Shown here piece after piece: positions 7,415-15,509 of a DNA stretch of 64,000 nucleotides. Within the stretch, counting starts at the first letter, position 1; each line of letters starts with the position of its first letter. Origin of the DNA: Paenibacillus azoreducens (GTDB taxonomy: Bacteria; Bacillota; Bacilli; Paenibacillales; Paenibacillaceae). The notes below the pieces were generated by a model. The model had not been told where the DNA came from. It did not search any database and was given only the letters and a program-made list of their open reading frames with translations. The stretch spans positions 5,051,501 to 5,115,500 of the forward strand of contig NZ_AP025343.1 in assembly GCF_021654775.1 (NCBI RefSeq). The letters are read 5' to 3'. A program made the position numbers and the translations under genes.

Positions 7415-9577
7415 ATGTTTAACTTTACAGAAGATCAAAATAAAGATGTAGTCGTATACCCACGGGTATCTTCCGATGATCAGCAGGAACGCGAAACTAT
7501 TCAAAGCCAAGTCGAATTTGCACAGAAATACTGTGAGCTTCATGGTTTAAATATAATCGATTGGTACAAAGACGATGGAGTCACTGGGACGATCCCGCTA
7601 CATGAACGACCAGAAGGTAAACGATTATTGGAGGATGCTAAAACTGGTAAGTTCAAAACGGTGCTTATTTACAACATGAAACGGCTTGGCCGAAAGGCAC
7701 GGGTAACACTTGATGCAATCTATCAACTTGAAGAATTCGGTGTAACAATAAAGTCGATGACAGAACCATTCGACACCAGCACCCCAATGGGCAGATTTGT
7801 TATTACGCTTCTGGCCGGACAAGCAGAGTTTGACCGAGATACATTGCTCGAAACATTTTGGCATGGAGCCAATCGTGTAGCTCGCCTCGGCCAATGGCTT
7901 GGAGGTATTGTTCCTTATGGTTACGTGGTAATTAATAAATTTCTTCAAATCAATGAGGATCCGCTACCTGGTAAAGAAGACATGTCTGAAGCCGGAGTGA
8001 TTCGGCTTATGTATCACTTAATCGGGAATGAAAAATGGACAACAATACAAGTGGCGGATTATTTCAATTCCCTAAAAATACCGCCATCTTATGTCAAAGA
8101 CGGCCGAAAAGTCAAAAAGGGAAAGCGGAAACAAAGCACCGCGGGATATTGGACCCCCAGCAGGATTGGCAACATGATTAAGAGCACAACCTATAAAGGA
8201 TTGCACATTTATGGGAAGAGATCGAAAAAAGATAGAGAATTAATTGAAAGAGATGTGCCGGCTATTGTATCTGATGAATTGTGGTTAAAAGCACAACAAA
8301 CGCTGGTTGATAACCGGCTCGAAGCGGTCAGAAATAAGACAAGGGATTATCTATTAAGGGGAATCATAAAATGCGGATCCTGTGGACTGACTTATCATGG
8401 AACAGCCTATACCGGCGTTGGCCGAAAGCCAACAGCTTACTACACATGCGGTGGCAAGACAGCGTACAAAGGACCACTTCAGGGTAAATGCCGGTCAAAA
8501 AATATACCGGCAGATTGGATTGAAAGCATGGTATGGGAAGAATGCATTCGGTTTATAGAGAATCCCGGAGATGCGCTCAAAGAACTGAATGCTGGGATGA
8601 TGATCCGTCAATCCAAGGTCGGAGAATACCTCACTGAGAAAGAAATGGTGCGGAAGAGTATCGAAGACAAACAAGGGGAACGGCAGGGAATCCTTACTCT
8701 TTACCGTCAAAAAATGATTACCGCTTTGGATGTTGAAAAGCAGCTGCAGGAGATCATGTCTGAAACGGCTACCTTAGAGAATCGAATAAGAGAACTCGAT
8801 TTATTGATCAATGCTGAAAATGATCTGTCTAAAGATTTTAAGACAGCAGAAGAGCTTCTCGTCGATCTTAGAATGAGAATTATCGCCGGCAATAACAATC
8901 CAACCTTTAGCACTCGCCGCGAGATTGTTAAAACGCTGGTACATGAAATCATAGTCGACACAATTCCATCGCCGACAGGTGGAAGACCAAAAGCATCTGT
9001 TAATGTGAAATATGCCTTCAAACGTAGCCATAGAATTAACAATTCCAAGGGTATTAATCACACGGTTGCCCGTGCGGCTACTTTGGCAGCGATCATCCCG
9101 GTCATCAGTGCACATGCAGCCCGGCGCGGATCGCGCAATACCGCTCCAAAATTTCCGGCCCGCTGCTTGACCGGATCGACCTTCAGGTCGATGTCCCTAG
9201 GCCCAGGGAATGGACAAAAGAGAAGTTCTCCTTGTCTTCCGCCGAAATGCGCGCCCAGGTGCTGGAAGCCCATGAAAGACAGCGAAAACGATACGGTCAG
9301 CTCCATATCGGCTGGAACAGCGAGCTGTCAGGCAGCCTGCTCCGCCGCTTCGCCAGATTGGATGCGGATACCGCCAGCATGCTCCATCAGACCATCGAAG
9401 CGCTTGGACTCAGCATGCGCGCCTATGACCGCATTCTTAAGTTGGCGCGAACCATCGCCGACCTGGATGGGCTTGAAGAAATCCGCTCTGCCCATGTCGC
9501 CGAAGCGATCCAATATCGAAATTTGGACAGGCCGCAGGTGGAGATGTTTGTGTAAAAAGGGCCCTTGGATAGGATAG
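7415..9577 (+). CDS. Large serine recombinase (prophage integrase), 3' end fused out of frame into comM
   Basis: The start at ATG 7415 follows AAGGAGG. Residues 1-150 are the serine-recombinase catalytic domain with the nucleophile in YPRVSSDDQQ (about residue 18) and the family helix ending in GQAEFDRD. A recombinase domain follows, then a Cys4 zinc ribbon (KCGSCG at about 320, CGGK and CRSK about 30 residues later) and a coiled coil. Such enzymes integrate DNA at attB/attP without host factors. The true integrase part is about 550 codons. There is no stop at the att junction near 9,064, so the frame continues about 170 codons through host comM in a non-comM frame to TAA at 9577. The C-terminus of the lysogen protein is thus host-encoded junk or a tail of unknown effect. 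Confidence 0.9.
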   Translation: MFNFTEDQNKDVVVYPRVSSDDQQERETIQSQVEFAQKYCELHGLNIIDWYKDDGVTGTIPLHERPEGKRLLEDAKTGKFKTVLIYNMKRLGRKARVTLDAIYQLEEFGVTIKSMTEPFDTSTPMGRFVITLLAGQAEFDRDTLLETFWHGANRVARLGQWLGGIVPYGYVVINKFLQINEDPLPGKEDMSEAGVIRLMYHLIGNEKWTTIQVADYFNSLKIPPSYVKDGRKVKKGKRKQSTAGYWTPSRIGNMIKSTTYKGLHIYGKRSKKDRELIERDVPAIVSDELWLKAQQTLVDNRLEAVRNKTRDYLLRGIIKCGSCGLTYHGTAYTGVGRKPTAYYTCGGKTAYKGPLQGKCRSKNIPADWIESMVWEECIRFIENPGDALKELNAGMMIRQSKVGEYLTEKEMVRKSIEDKQGERQGILTLYRQKMITALDVEKQLQEIMSETATLENRIRELDLLINAENDLSKDFKTAEELLVDLRMRIIAGNNNPTFSTRREIVKTLVHEIIVDTIPSPTGGRPKASVNVKYAFKRSHRINNSKGINHTVARAATLAAIIPVISAHAARRGSRNTAPKFPARCLTGSTFRSMSLGPGNGQKRSSPCLPPKCAPRCWKPMKDSENDTVSSISAGTASCQAACSAASPDWMRIPPACSIRPSKRLDSACAPMTAFLSWREPSPTWMGLKKSALPMSPKRSNIEIWTGRRWRCLCKKGPWIG
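9058..9072 (+). other. Probable attR junction
   Basis: Upstream of about 9,064 the comM frame has several stops. From TGCCCGTGCGGC onward it encodes the conserved Cys-Pro-Cys-Gly motif of ComM. The crossover should lie in this short interval. The exact core cannot be set without attL. Confidence 0.6.
9064..9555 (+). pseudogene. comM: comM (YifB, Mg-chelatase-like helicase), 3' fragment
   Basis: Read in the first frame, the sequence encodes CPCGYFGSD, then CTCSPARIAQYRSKISGPLLDRIDLQVDVP, split here by its Cys and Arg motifs, and ends in the family tail SAHVAEAIQYRNLDRPQ. This is the C-terminal third of ComM/YifB, a ring helicase that promotes branch migration during natural transformation in species studied. 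The N-terminal ATPase part is missing because the prophage is inserted; it should lie left of the window. Excision could restore the gene. Confidence 0.85.
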
Positions 9578-9744
9578 GGCGTGTATTATCCTCTCTAATC
9601 AATAAGAAAAGGATGTTTTGTCCCTGTAGAGGAATACCTGTCAAAGAATCAGGACTCAACTCTTCAGCAATTTCATTCGTGAGAGCACTAGGCATAATAG
9701 CTGCTGTAGTGTAGGCTCTTTTTGTATTATTTGGAACTTTTTTT

Positions 9745-9792
9745 AAACAAAGAAGGGTAGGCTGATCAATTCGAATCAGCGCCACCCTTCTA
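9745..9792 (-). terminator. Terminator-like hairpin after small membrane protein gene
   Basis: AGAAGGGTGGCGCTGAT pairs with ATCAGCCTACCCTTCT on the minus strand (small internal mismatch), followed by TTGTTTAAAA. It lies downstream of the gene ending at 9846. The 9,556-9,845 stretch otherwise holds no supportable gene. Confidence 0.5.
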
Positions 9793-9845
9793 TCCGGTAT
9801 TTTCCGGTTTCATGAGCTTATGATTTTACCTTCACTATATATAAG

Positions 9846-10025
9846 CTAGTCCTTCTTTTTAATGCCCATTCGGGTCACAAAAAATAATAATGAGGCAAAA
9901 AATAAAAGCCGTGAAATGCTGACCGCCAGCTTGATCCCCTCACCTAAGTCCTTCATACCAAACAAAATATCGAGTATGGATACCAAACCTGTAATAATTA
10001 ATATGATCAATGCCAGTAAATACAC
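9846..10025 (-). CDS. Small two-helix membrane protein
   Basis: I chose GTG 10025 because GAAAGGTGAGC lies upstream; the frame stays open to 10085. The 59-residue product has two hydrophobic segments (YLLALIILIITGLVSILDIL and LLFFASLLFFVT) separated by a short charged loop and ends in GIKKKD. It looks like a small integral membrane protein. It lies between the comM fragment and the hydrolase gene; function is unknown. Confidence 0.55.
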   Translation of the reverse strand: MYLLALIILIITGLVSILDILFGMKDLGEGIKLAVSISRLLFFASLLFFVTRMGIKKKD

Positions 10026-10162
10026 GTTTAGCTCACCTTTCTTTTGCTTTATAACAATAAAAGCTCTAGCGGCGGAATCCGCCAACCATGCTGGTAACCC
10101 AATATACCTTCTAAGCCCCGGCTCAATTGCTTAATGGAACTTGCGAATCTAGCTTATGAGTA

Positions 10163-11146
10163 TCATGTTTTTAAGTTATAGGCGAGCAAATAAATCAAAT
10201 GCTTGTTGAATCTGTCCGGCTCTTCGAAGTTGGGGAAATGCGCCGACTGTTCGAACCATTCCCATGTCTTGACGGGTGCCTGCAGGTTATGAAAAAACTT
10301 CTCCGCCAATTCAAACGGCGTGTTGTAGTCATGCCTGCCCATACAGATATGTACCGGAATTTGCAAGCGGGTAACGCCTTCGAGATTGATACCGCACACC
10401 TCCGTCCACATCTGTTGAAGCGAAAAGCGGGCGCCCCGCAAAAAACGGAGCATATCCAGCAAGTTGTACTCGGATGAGCGAAACATGCGGGGTACGATCA
10501 CTTTGTCCATCGGCTGCAGGTACGTAACACCCCCATAGACGTCCAGCCATTTGCGCTGCACAGTCATTTTCCGGTGATCATAAAACGAGTCCTCCCCTAG
10601 TTCATTAAGCTCTCTTAACGCCTTGGCATTGCCCTCCTCCTGCGCTTTGCGCTGCGTATACCGGTAAGAAATCCGTTCACCCTCCACCATATGAACCACC
10701 TGTCCCACGCCGATGTAAGCACGATAAAGCTCGGGAAAACGTTCCGCCAGCTTCACGCCTAGGATACTGCCCCAGGAATGGCCGACAATATAAATTTTGT
10801 TTTGCTTGAATTTGTCCCGCAGATACTCGGTGACTTCGCGTGCATCAGTTATAAATTGCTCCAGGTTCATAGCGCCGGATGGCAGCCCTCGGCGATAAGA
10901 CAATCCCGCTCCGCGCTGGTCCCAATTGACCACGACAAAATGCTGCTCCAATTCCCGCTGGAAATAAGGCGCAAAGCCGATCTGCGCGGTGCCCGGACCG
11001 CCATGCAGCCACAGCAGCACCGGCAGCCTGGTGCTCTTCCCTCTCATTAAAAGCCATTGGTCCGCTCCCCCGATCCGGATTTTTTCAAGCCGGGCAACCG
11101 AACGGGAACTGCTGCTGATTGTTGGCGTAGATCGTATAAAAAACAT
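10163..11146 (-). CDS. Alpha/beta hydrolase (proline iminopeptidase-like)
   Basis: A 327-residue protein of the alpha/beta-hydrolase fold. The oxyanion motif HGGPG is near residue 49, the nucleophile elbow GHSWGS near 123, an acid in GRHDYNTP near 270 and the catalytic histidine in QSAHFPNFEEP near 302. HGGPG with WDQRGAGLS is characteristic of the proline iminopeptidase/epoxide-hydrolase-like group. There is no signal peptide, so it is cytosolic. AAAGGGG precedes the ATG. It appears to be a single-gene unit. The substrate cannot be told from sequence; proline iminopeptidase annotations in this group are often only approximate. Confidence 0.8.
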   Translation of the reverse strand: MFFIRSTPTISSSSRSVARLEKIRIGGADQWLLMRGKSTRLPVLLWLHGGPGTAQIGFAPYFQRELEQHFVVVNWDQRGAGLSYRRGLPSGAMNLEQFITDAREVTEYLRDKFKQNKIYIVGHSWGSILGVKLAERFPELYRAYIGVGQVVHMVEGERISYRYTQRKAQEEGNAKALRELNELGEDSFYDHRKMTVQRKWLDVYGGVTYLQPMDKVIVPRMFRSSEYNLLDMLRFLRGARFSLQQMWTEVCGINLEGVTRLQIPVHICMGRHDYNTPFELAEKFFHNLQAPVKTWEWFEQSAHFPNFEEPDRFNKHLIYLLAYNLKT

Positions 11147-11284
11147 CCCTTTTATCCCCTTTGCGGACGATTTTGAATCCGTGCCGGGATCATGGGGACT
11201 GAAACGGGGGTTTCCCGCAGCACGAAATTTTATGTATGCCTAACCTAACTGACATCCAAACCTATTATGCATCTAACCTAATTG

Positions 11285-11321
11285 ATAAAAAAGACCTCCT
11301 GAACGAACCCCAGGAAGTCTT
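11285..11321 (-). terminator. Terminator of the rnhB-ylqG-ylqH-yraN unit
   Basis: On the minus strand AAGACTTCCT and AGGAGGTCTT pair (one G-U) around an 11-base loop and are followed by TTTTTATC. It lies between yraN and the hydrolase gene. Confidence 0.75.
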
Positions 11322-11414
11322 AATAATGTAGTCTATATGCGAAACGGTTTAATTATAACAACAGCATTTATATGATTTCGCGAATTTCCGGGATATGTTG
11401 CCGCCGGCCCAATC

Positions 11415-11801
11415 TTAAAAGGCGCCTTTGATATGCTGCAGCGACACGACGTTGAGCTCTGTATCGAACTCAATCGCAATAACATCAAAGCGGAGTTCCC
11501 TTTCCTCCTGCTGCGTGTAATGGAGATAGGTTAAAGCCGTGCTCCGGACCTGCCTCGTTTTGCGAAAATCGACGGATTCGACCGCCGTTCCGTACCGGCC
11601 GCTGCCGCTCCGGCTCCTTACCTCAACAATAACTAGCAGCCGGCCAAGCTCGGCAACGATATCAAGCTCGCCGCTGCGGCGGCGCCAATTACGGTCTTTG
11701 ATGGCATATCCTTCGGCAACGAGATAATCGCAAGCCGCCTGCTCGGCTGCCGCTCCCTTTTCGCGGCGGTTGTCTTTCCCCTTGCTTATTCGTTCAGCCA
11801 T
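11415..11801 (-). CDS. yraN: YraN/UPF0102-family endonuclease-like protein
   Basis: A 128-residue protein with the UPF0102 hallmarks: GAAAEQAACDYLVAEGY, the nuclease-type core NWRRRSGELDIVAELG..LVIVEVRSRSG, and a tail with RFDVIAIE. The E-x-D...E-V-R pattern resembles the PD-(D/E)XK nuclease fold. In most genomes it follows rnhB or rsmI; here it ends the rnhB-ylqG-ylqH operon. It overlaps the 3' end of ylqH by 16 bases, suggesting coupling. Biochemical role is poorly known. Confidence 0.85.
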   Translation of the reverse strand: MAERISKGKDNRREKGAAAEQAACDYLVAEGYAIKDRNWRRRSGELDIVAELGRLLVIVEVRSRSGSGRYGTAVESVDFRKTRQVRSTALTYLHYTQQEERELRFDVIAIEFDTELNVVSLQHIKGAF

Positions 11802-12100
11802 TCCCTCTCCCTTTCCCGCGCCAATCGGTCCGTTCGGTAAATATAACTCAGCACCTCCGCCACAAGCTGGTATAGCTCCGGCGGAATTTGCTGATCCAAA
11901 TCGAGTTTCGAGAGCACTTCAACCAACGCCGCATCTTCTTGAACCGGGACTCCGTGCTCTTTGGCTTTATCCAATATGGCCTCGGCGAGTTTACCCCGGC
12001 CTTTGGCGGTGACCACGGGCGCATCGGCTTCGCCGGGCGCATATTTGAGGGCGACCGCTTTTTTCATGACATTAAGCGGCTCTTGCTCTTTCTCGCTCAT
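11786..12100 (-). CDS. ylqH: FlhB C-terminal-domain-like protein (YlqH)
   Basis: A 104-residue protein that matches only the cytoplasmic C-terminal domain of FlhB/YscU export switches (AVALKYAPGEADAPVVTAKG, then VPVQEDAALVEVL and an IPPELYQLVAEVLSYIY end). The NPTH autocleavage motif of true FlhB is absent from the region where it would lie. In B. subtilis ylqH sits between ylqG and sucC. It overlaps ylqG by four bases. The function outside the flagellar apparatus is unknown. Confidence 0.85.
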   Translation of the reverse strand: MSEKEQEPLNVMKKAVALKYAPGEADAPVVTAKGRGKLAEAILDKAKEHGVPVQEDAALVEVLSKLDLDQQIPPELYQLVAEVLSYIYRTDRLAREREREWLNE

Positions 12101-14040
12101 ACCCGAAAATCCACCCCTTTATAGCTTTGGGGTACATATTCCTTGACCGCGGCTGCTGTTTCCGCCGGTTTTTCCGGCATAGGCTCCGCCTTGAGCGTCA
12201 ACAATTGATAACCGACCGCTTCCATCGCTCCGGATATTTCTTCCCTGTTGTTTTCAAGCAGCGCACCAGCCCACTCATTGGCATTATGCACCTTCAGGCT
12301 GACAATCCGGTTTACGACCTGAACATCCACAAGCGTTTGCCCCAAATGTTTCATTTGCAGGTCAAACCATAGCCTGCAGTTGGCAGCATCCAGCTCCCCT
12401 TTGGGGCCGCGGCGGGATTGGATTTGAACCGATGCCGTCTCTTGGCCGTCCGGCCCGTTCAGCGGCAGGAATAAGGTAACCTGGGCAAACGGCGCCGTCC
12501 GGTCTGTATTGAGCAGCAGCTGCTGGCCCGTCAAATGGGAGACCAGCTGCTGGGCCGCTTCCTTCAGCGCCGGCGGAGCTTCATCATGATTCATCAGCTG
12601 CAGCAGCACGCCCTTCAGCGTATCCTGCGGCGTGCCCGCGCTTTGCAGGGCATGCTCCGCACGCATCCCGGCGCTATCCGCAGCCGGGAACAGGTTGGCT
12701 GCCTGGCGTACGCCGGCAGCCTGCAAGCGGTCCTGCAGCCCTTGGCCGCCAGCCGCCTCCGCGGCCTCAGGCTGCTGCAGGACCGCCCCGCCCGCGGGCG
12801 CAGGCGCAGGCGGCCGCGCAGCGGCTGCGGCGCCAGCTGCGCGCGCGCCGCCACTTGCGGGCCCCGGCTCCGCCTGGCCCGCTTCCGGCGCAGCACCCCG
12901 GCCCACGGCCGGTGCTGCCGCCTGCGGCCGCGCTCCGCGCGCGGCCGGCTCTTGCGCGGGCTGCATAGCCCCGCGCACGCCCTGCTGCTCGTGCTCCGCA
13001 CCGAGCAGCTTCAAAAGCCGCCCGACCCACGGCTCCGCCCCGGGGGTCGGGCCCTCCGGCGCTGCCGCGCTGCCGGAGCCTGCCTGCGCCGCCTGCGCTT
13101 GCGGCGGCGCCTTCTCCGCGGCCGGCAAGCCTTTGGCGCCGGCTGCGGAAACGCCCTGCTGCACAGCCAGGGCGGTCAGCGGCGCGGTGCGCAGCTGGCC
13201 GAGCACCTGCTGCAGCTTCGCCAGCAGCGGCGCAAGTCCGCCCGCGCCAGCGGACGCACCTGCGGCGGGCGCCTGCGCTCCCCCGCCACCCCCTTGGACA
13301 GCGGCTTCTTTCATCGCCGATCCTTGCGGCTGCGCCTGATCCTCTCCAGTCTGAATCAACGCTCCGCTGGAAACCGGCGCTCCCTGCGCGGGACGGTTGG
13401 CGGTTGCCGCATCTCCAGGCGCCGCCGGCATTCCTCTACCGCCGGGCACCTGCGCCGCATCCAGCTCCGCCTCAAGTTGCGCCAGCAGTTCATGCACTGG
13501 CGGTCCAAAAACGGCTTGCTGCAAGCCGCGAACGCTTTCTCCTGTTACGGGCAGCCCCCGCTGCAGCGCAATCGCCGCGGATTGCACCCATTCCGGAAGC
13601 GGCACTCCCGCCGGTTTCTGCTGCATGATCCGGCCAAGCAGTTCCGCATTCTCTCTGGTAAGCGGGATACCGCTCGCGCGCATCGCCTCAACCAATGCCC
13701 GGTTGTCATCCGTATCCGGCAGGCCCAAGCCTTGCAGCACGTCGGCCATGGATTTGATAGGCAGCGCCGCATTTGGCGAATCAGTGAGCGGCTTCAAAAC
13801 CATCATCCCATTTTCGCCGGGCGGCTGCACCTGCAGCAGCGTGGCCTGGCCCGCCTCCAGCGGCGTTTCCAGCGCTGCCCTCACCTTGACCCCCTGAATC
13901 TGTACTACGGCCTCCTGGCCGTCCTCCGAGACGCTGAGCACCACGCCTCTGACGACCTGGCCAGTCTTCATATCCAGCTGTTTAACGTCACCCGGTTTGG
14001 CGTCGCCGAGCAGGCCGCGAATCAACGAACTGATATTCAC
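12097..14040 (-). CDS. ylqG: FliK-like hook-length-control domain protein (YlqG-like)
   Basis: I chose GTG 14040 because GAAGGAGGAAGAGAC stands directly before it; the frame extends to 14118 with no site. The 647-residue protein has an N-terminal beta-rich part (KPGDVKQLDMKTGQVVRGVV), a middle of about 250 residues that is almost only Ala, Pro, Gly, Gln and Glu, and a conserved C-terminal domain like that of flagellar hook-length protein FliK (LFLPLNGPDGQETASVQIQS, then LWFDLQMKHLGQTLVDVQVV). The middle is much richer in G+C than its neighbours. It is coupled to ylqH; the pair pairs FliK-like with FlhB-like domains, as FliK and FlhB pair in flagellar export. Confidence 0.75.
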   Translation of the reverse strand: MNISSLIRGLLGDAKPGDVKQLDMKTGQVVRGVVLSVSEDGQEAVVQIQGVKVRAALETPLEAGQATLLQVQPPGENGMMVLKPLTDSPNAALPIKSMADVLQGLGLPDTDDNRALVEAMRASGIPLTRENAELLGRIMQQKPAGVPLPEWVQSAAIALQRGLPVTGESVRGLQQAVFGPPVHELLAQLEAELDAAQVPGGRGMPAAPGDAATANRPAQGAPVSSGALIQTGEDQAQPQGSAMKEAAVQGGGGGAQAPAAGASAGAGGLAPLLAKLQQVLGQLRTAPLTALAVQQGVSAAGAKGLPAAEKAPPQAQAAQAGSGSAAAPEGPTPGAEPWVGRLLKLLGAEHEQQGVRGAMQPAQEPAARGARPQAAAPAVGRGAAPEAGQAEPGPASGGARAAGAAAAARPPAPAPAGGAVLQQPEAAEAAGGQGLQDRLQAAGVRQAANLFPAADSAGMRAEHALQSAGTPQDTLKGVLLQLMNHDEAPPALKEAAQQLVSHLTGQQLLLNTDRTAPFAQVTLFLPLNGPDGQETASVQIQSRRGPKGELDAANCRLWFDLQMKHLGQTLVDVQVVNRIVSLKVHNANEWAGALLENNREEISGAMEAVGYQLLTLKAEPMPEKPAETAAAVKEYVPQSYKGVDFRV

Positions 14041-14155
14041 GTCTCTTCCTCCTTCAATCGTGGACGATCCCTTTGTTCTATTTATCGGCGCCCGCCTGCC
14101 GGTAATGAATAAACGCACCAGCCTTACTGGTGCTGAAACATTTCGAACCCACGGC

Positions 14156-14776
14156 TTAGAACAAAGTTTCCTGCACGACCTCCAGATTCTTCAGAAAGCT
14201 CCGCCGGTGCATAGGCGTTGGGCCCAAAGCCATAATTTGCTCACGATGCAATTTGGTAGCGTAACCCTTATGTATCGCAATTCCGTATTCGGGGTATCTG
14301 GCCTCCCATTCCCCTTTGCAAAGACGGTCACGCGTCACTTTGGCAATAATGGATGCGGCGGCGATGGATTGACTCGTCGCATCTCCTTTAATGATGGACA
14401 ATTGCGGCAGATCCACATCGACTTTCTCCGCGTCAACCAGCAAATATTCCGGTTCAACCGCAAGGCCGAGCACCGCCTTTTTCATCGCCAGCCGTGCCGC
14501 CTGCTTGATGTTGATCCGGTCGATCGTCGCCGCGTCCACGTATCCGACCGAAACGGCGACAGCCTGTTCCAGGATCTGATCATACAGCTCCTCGCGTTTC
14601 TTTTCGCTCAGCTTTTTCGAATCATTTACGCCTTCCAGCACCAGACCTGCGGGAAGGATGACCGCCGCGGCCACCACATCCCCGAACAGGCACCCGCGGC
14701 CCACTTCATCGATCCCGGCAATATGTTGATAGGACTTAGCCCAGCATTCTTTTTCATGTACCAATAAGTCTTCCAT
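14156..14776 (-). CDS. rnhB: Ribonuclease HII
   Basis: Start at ATG 14776 behind CAAGGAGGAACAGC gives 206 residues; the open frame continues upstream through repeats but without a start signal. The catalytic segment AGIDEVGRGCLFGDVVAAAV carries the first Asp and Glu of the DEDD site, and YLLVDAEKVD and SIAAASIIAKVTRD carry further conserved residues. RNase HII cuts RNA in RNA/DNA hybrids and removes misincorporated ribonucleotides. In related genomes rnhB follows rbgA directly; here about 28 kb separate them. Repeats begin 28 bases upstream of its start. Confidence 0.95.
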   Translation of the reverse strand: MEDLLVHEKECWAKSYQHIAGIDEVGRGCLFGDVVAAAVILPAGLVLEGVNDSKKLSEKKREELYDQILEQAVAVSVGYVDAATIDRINIKQAARLAMKKAVLGLAVEPEYLLVDAEKVDVDLPQLSIIKGDATSQSIAAASIIAKVTRDRLCKGEWEARYPEYGIAIHKGYATKLHREQIMALGPTPMHRRSFLKNLEVVQETLF

Positions 14777-14804
14777 GCTGTTCCTCCTTGCTCCCCTAAA
14801 ATGA

Positions 14805-14932
14805 CCCCACAAAGAGTATCGGAAAGAAGTCCGGGCGCCTCTCACAGAGGGGCGCTTTTGCGAAGCAAAAGTACGGAGTGACGCGTAACCTTCGAAGATT
14901 ATTCCGATTACTTTGCGGGGGGCCCCGGAAAT
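14805..14932. repeat. Long palindromic intergenic repeat (family A, copy 1)
   Basis: An element of about 128 bp that begins CCCCACAAAG and ends CTTTGCGGGGGGCCCC, so its ends are inverted repeats, with inner hairpins (GGGCGCC..., CTTTTGCGAAGCAAAAG). Close relatives are at 42,683-42,800 and, inverted, at 51,921-52,046. There is no coding capacity; it resembles a MITE or REP-type element. Confidence 0.8.
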
Positions 14933-14936
14933 ATAA

Positions 14937-15200
14937 CCCCACAAAGTGACGTAGAGCCTTCGAAGCTTATTCCGATTACTTTGCAGGGACCCCGGAAGTA
15001 TAACCCCACAAAGTGACGCGTAACCTTCGAAGATTATTCCGATTACTTTGCAGGGACCCCGGAAGTTCAACCCCACAAAGTGACGTGTCGCCTTTGGAGC
15101 TTATTCCGATTACTTTGCAGGGACCCCGGAAATATAACCCCACAAAGTGACGCGTAGCCTTCGAAGCTTATTCCGATTACTTTGCGGGGACCCCGGAAGT
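14937..15200. repeat. 67-bp tandem array of shortened family A units
   Basis: Four units begin at 14937, 15004, 15071 and 15138, a spacing of exactly 67 bp. Each starts CCCCACAAAGTGACG and ends ATTACTTTGCRGGGACCCCGGAA, here given by consensus with variation between copies. Each unit looks like the family A element with about 64 bp of its left half removed. Terminal arms can pair within each unit. No gene is present between rnhB (14,776) and about 15,510. Confidence 0.85.
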
Positions 15201-15274
15201 TTATACTTGGTATATCAAAAAAACAGACCTGCAAGTTTCCCCTGTCTATTTATATTCCTGCTCTGAACATTATA

Positions 15275-15330
15275 CTTGATCCCGGCGTTTGCTGCATGCT
15301 TTTTACCATTCTTTCAAATCGTTAATCTGC
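15275..15330. repeat. Left copy of imperfect direct repeat flanking the metabolic island
   Basis: Shares CTTGATCCCGGCGTT and several following blocks (GCTGC, TTCTTTCA, GTTAATC) in the same order and orientation with 41,316-41,370. It lies just outside the first island terminator. Confidence 0.55.
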
Positions 15331-15390
15331 CAAGCCTTCCGGTGTTTTGTTTTACTTGTTCAAGCGGAATTTGCAATAATCATTGAATGC

Positions 15391-15433
15391 AAAACAAAAA
15401 CCCTATTACTCTATTTAAAGTAACAGGGTTTTA
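15391..15433 (-). terminator. Terminator at the end of the island operon
   Basis: AAACCCTGTTACT and AGTAATAGGGTTT pair on the minus strand (one G-U pair), followed by TTGTTTTG. It lies 77 bp downstream of the pyruvate:ferredoxin oxidoreductase stop. Confidence 0.8.
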
Positions 15434-15509
15434 TTTGACTATAACATTATTATTTTGCAAGATCCTGAAGTTCATCATTATATTTGTTGTAATAATAAGT
15501 CAGCTAATA

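Larger units (their letters stand above)
1..9066. mobile_element. Right end of a prophage integrated in comM (left end outside window)
   Basis: A leftward early/recombination region (about 1-5,200), a repressor/operator region (5,203-5,368) and rightward lysogeny genes ending in a large serine integrase (7,415 onward) form a typical temperate-phage layout. The right border is about 9,060-9,070, where host comM coding sequence starts in another frame (Cys-Pro-Cys-Gly motif). No structural phage genes are visible, so an integrative element other than a phage cannot be excluded. attL and the 5' part of comM should lie to the left of the window. Confidence 0.85.

Noticed and set aside
9423..9785. 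Open frame on the minus strand over the comM end and downstream gap
   Set aside because: Its start lies inside a terminator-like hairpin, it has no ribosome binding site and its second half is antisense to comM.
12535..14112. Long plus-strand frame opposite the FliK-like gene
   Set aside because: Composition is typical of the antisense of GC-rich Ala/Pro codons; there is no start signal or family motif.
14777..15076. In-frame upstream extension of rnhB
   Set aside because: It is read through palindromic repeats, and the ATG at 14776 has the ribosome binding site and the family N-terminus.
14805..15200. CRISPR array
   Set aside because: The 67-bp units are contiguous and whole-unit repeats with no variable spacers, and no cas genes are present.
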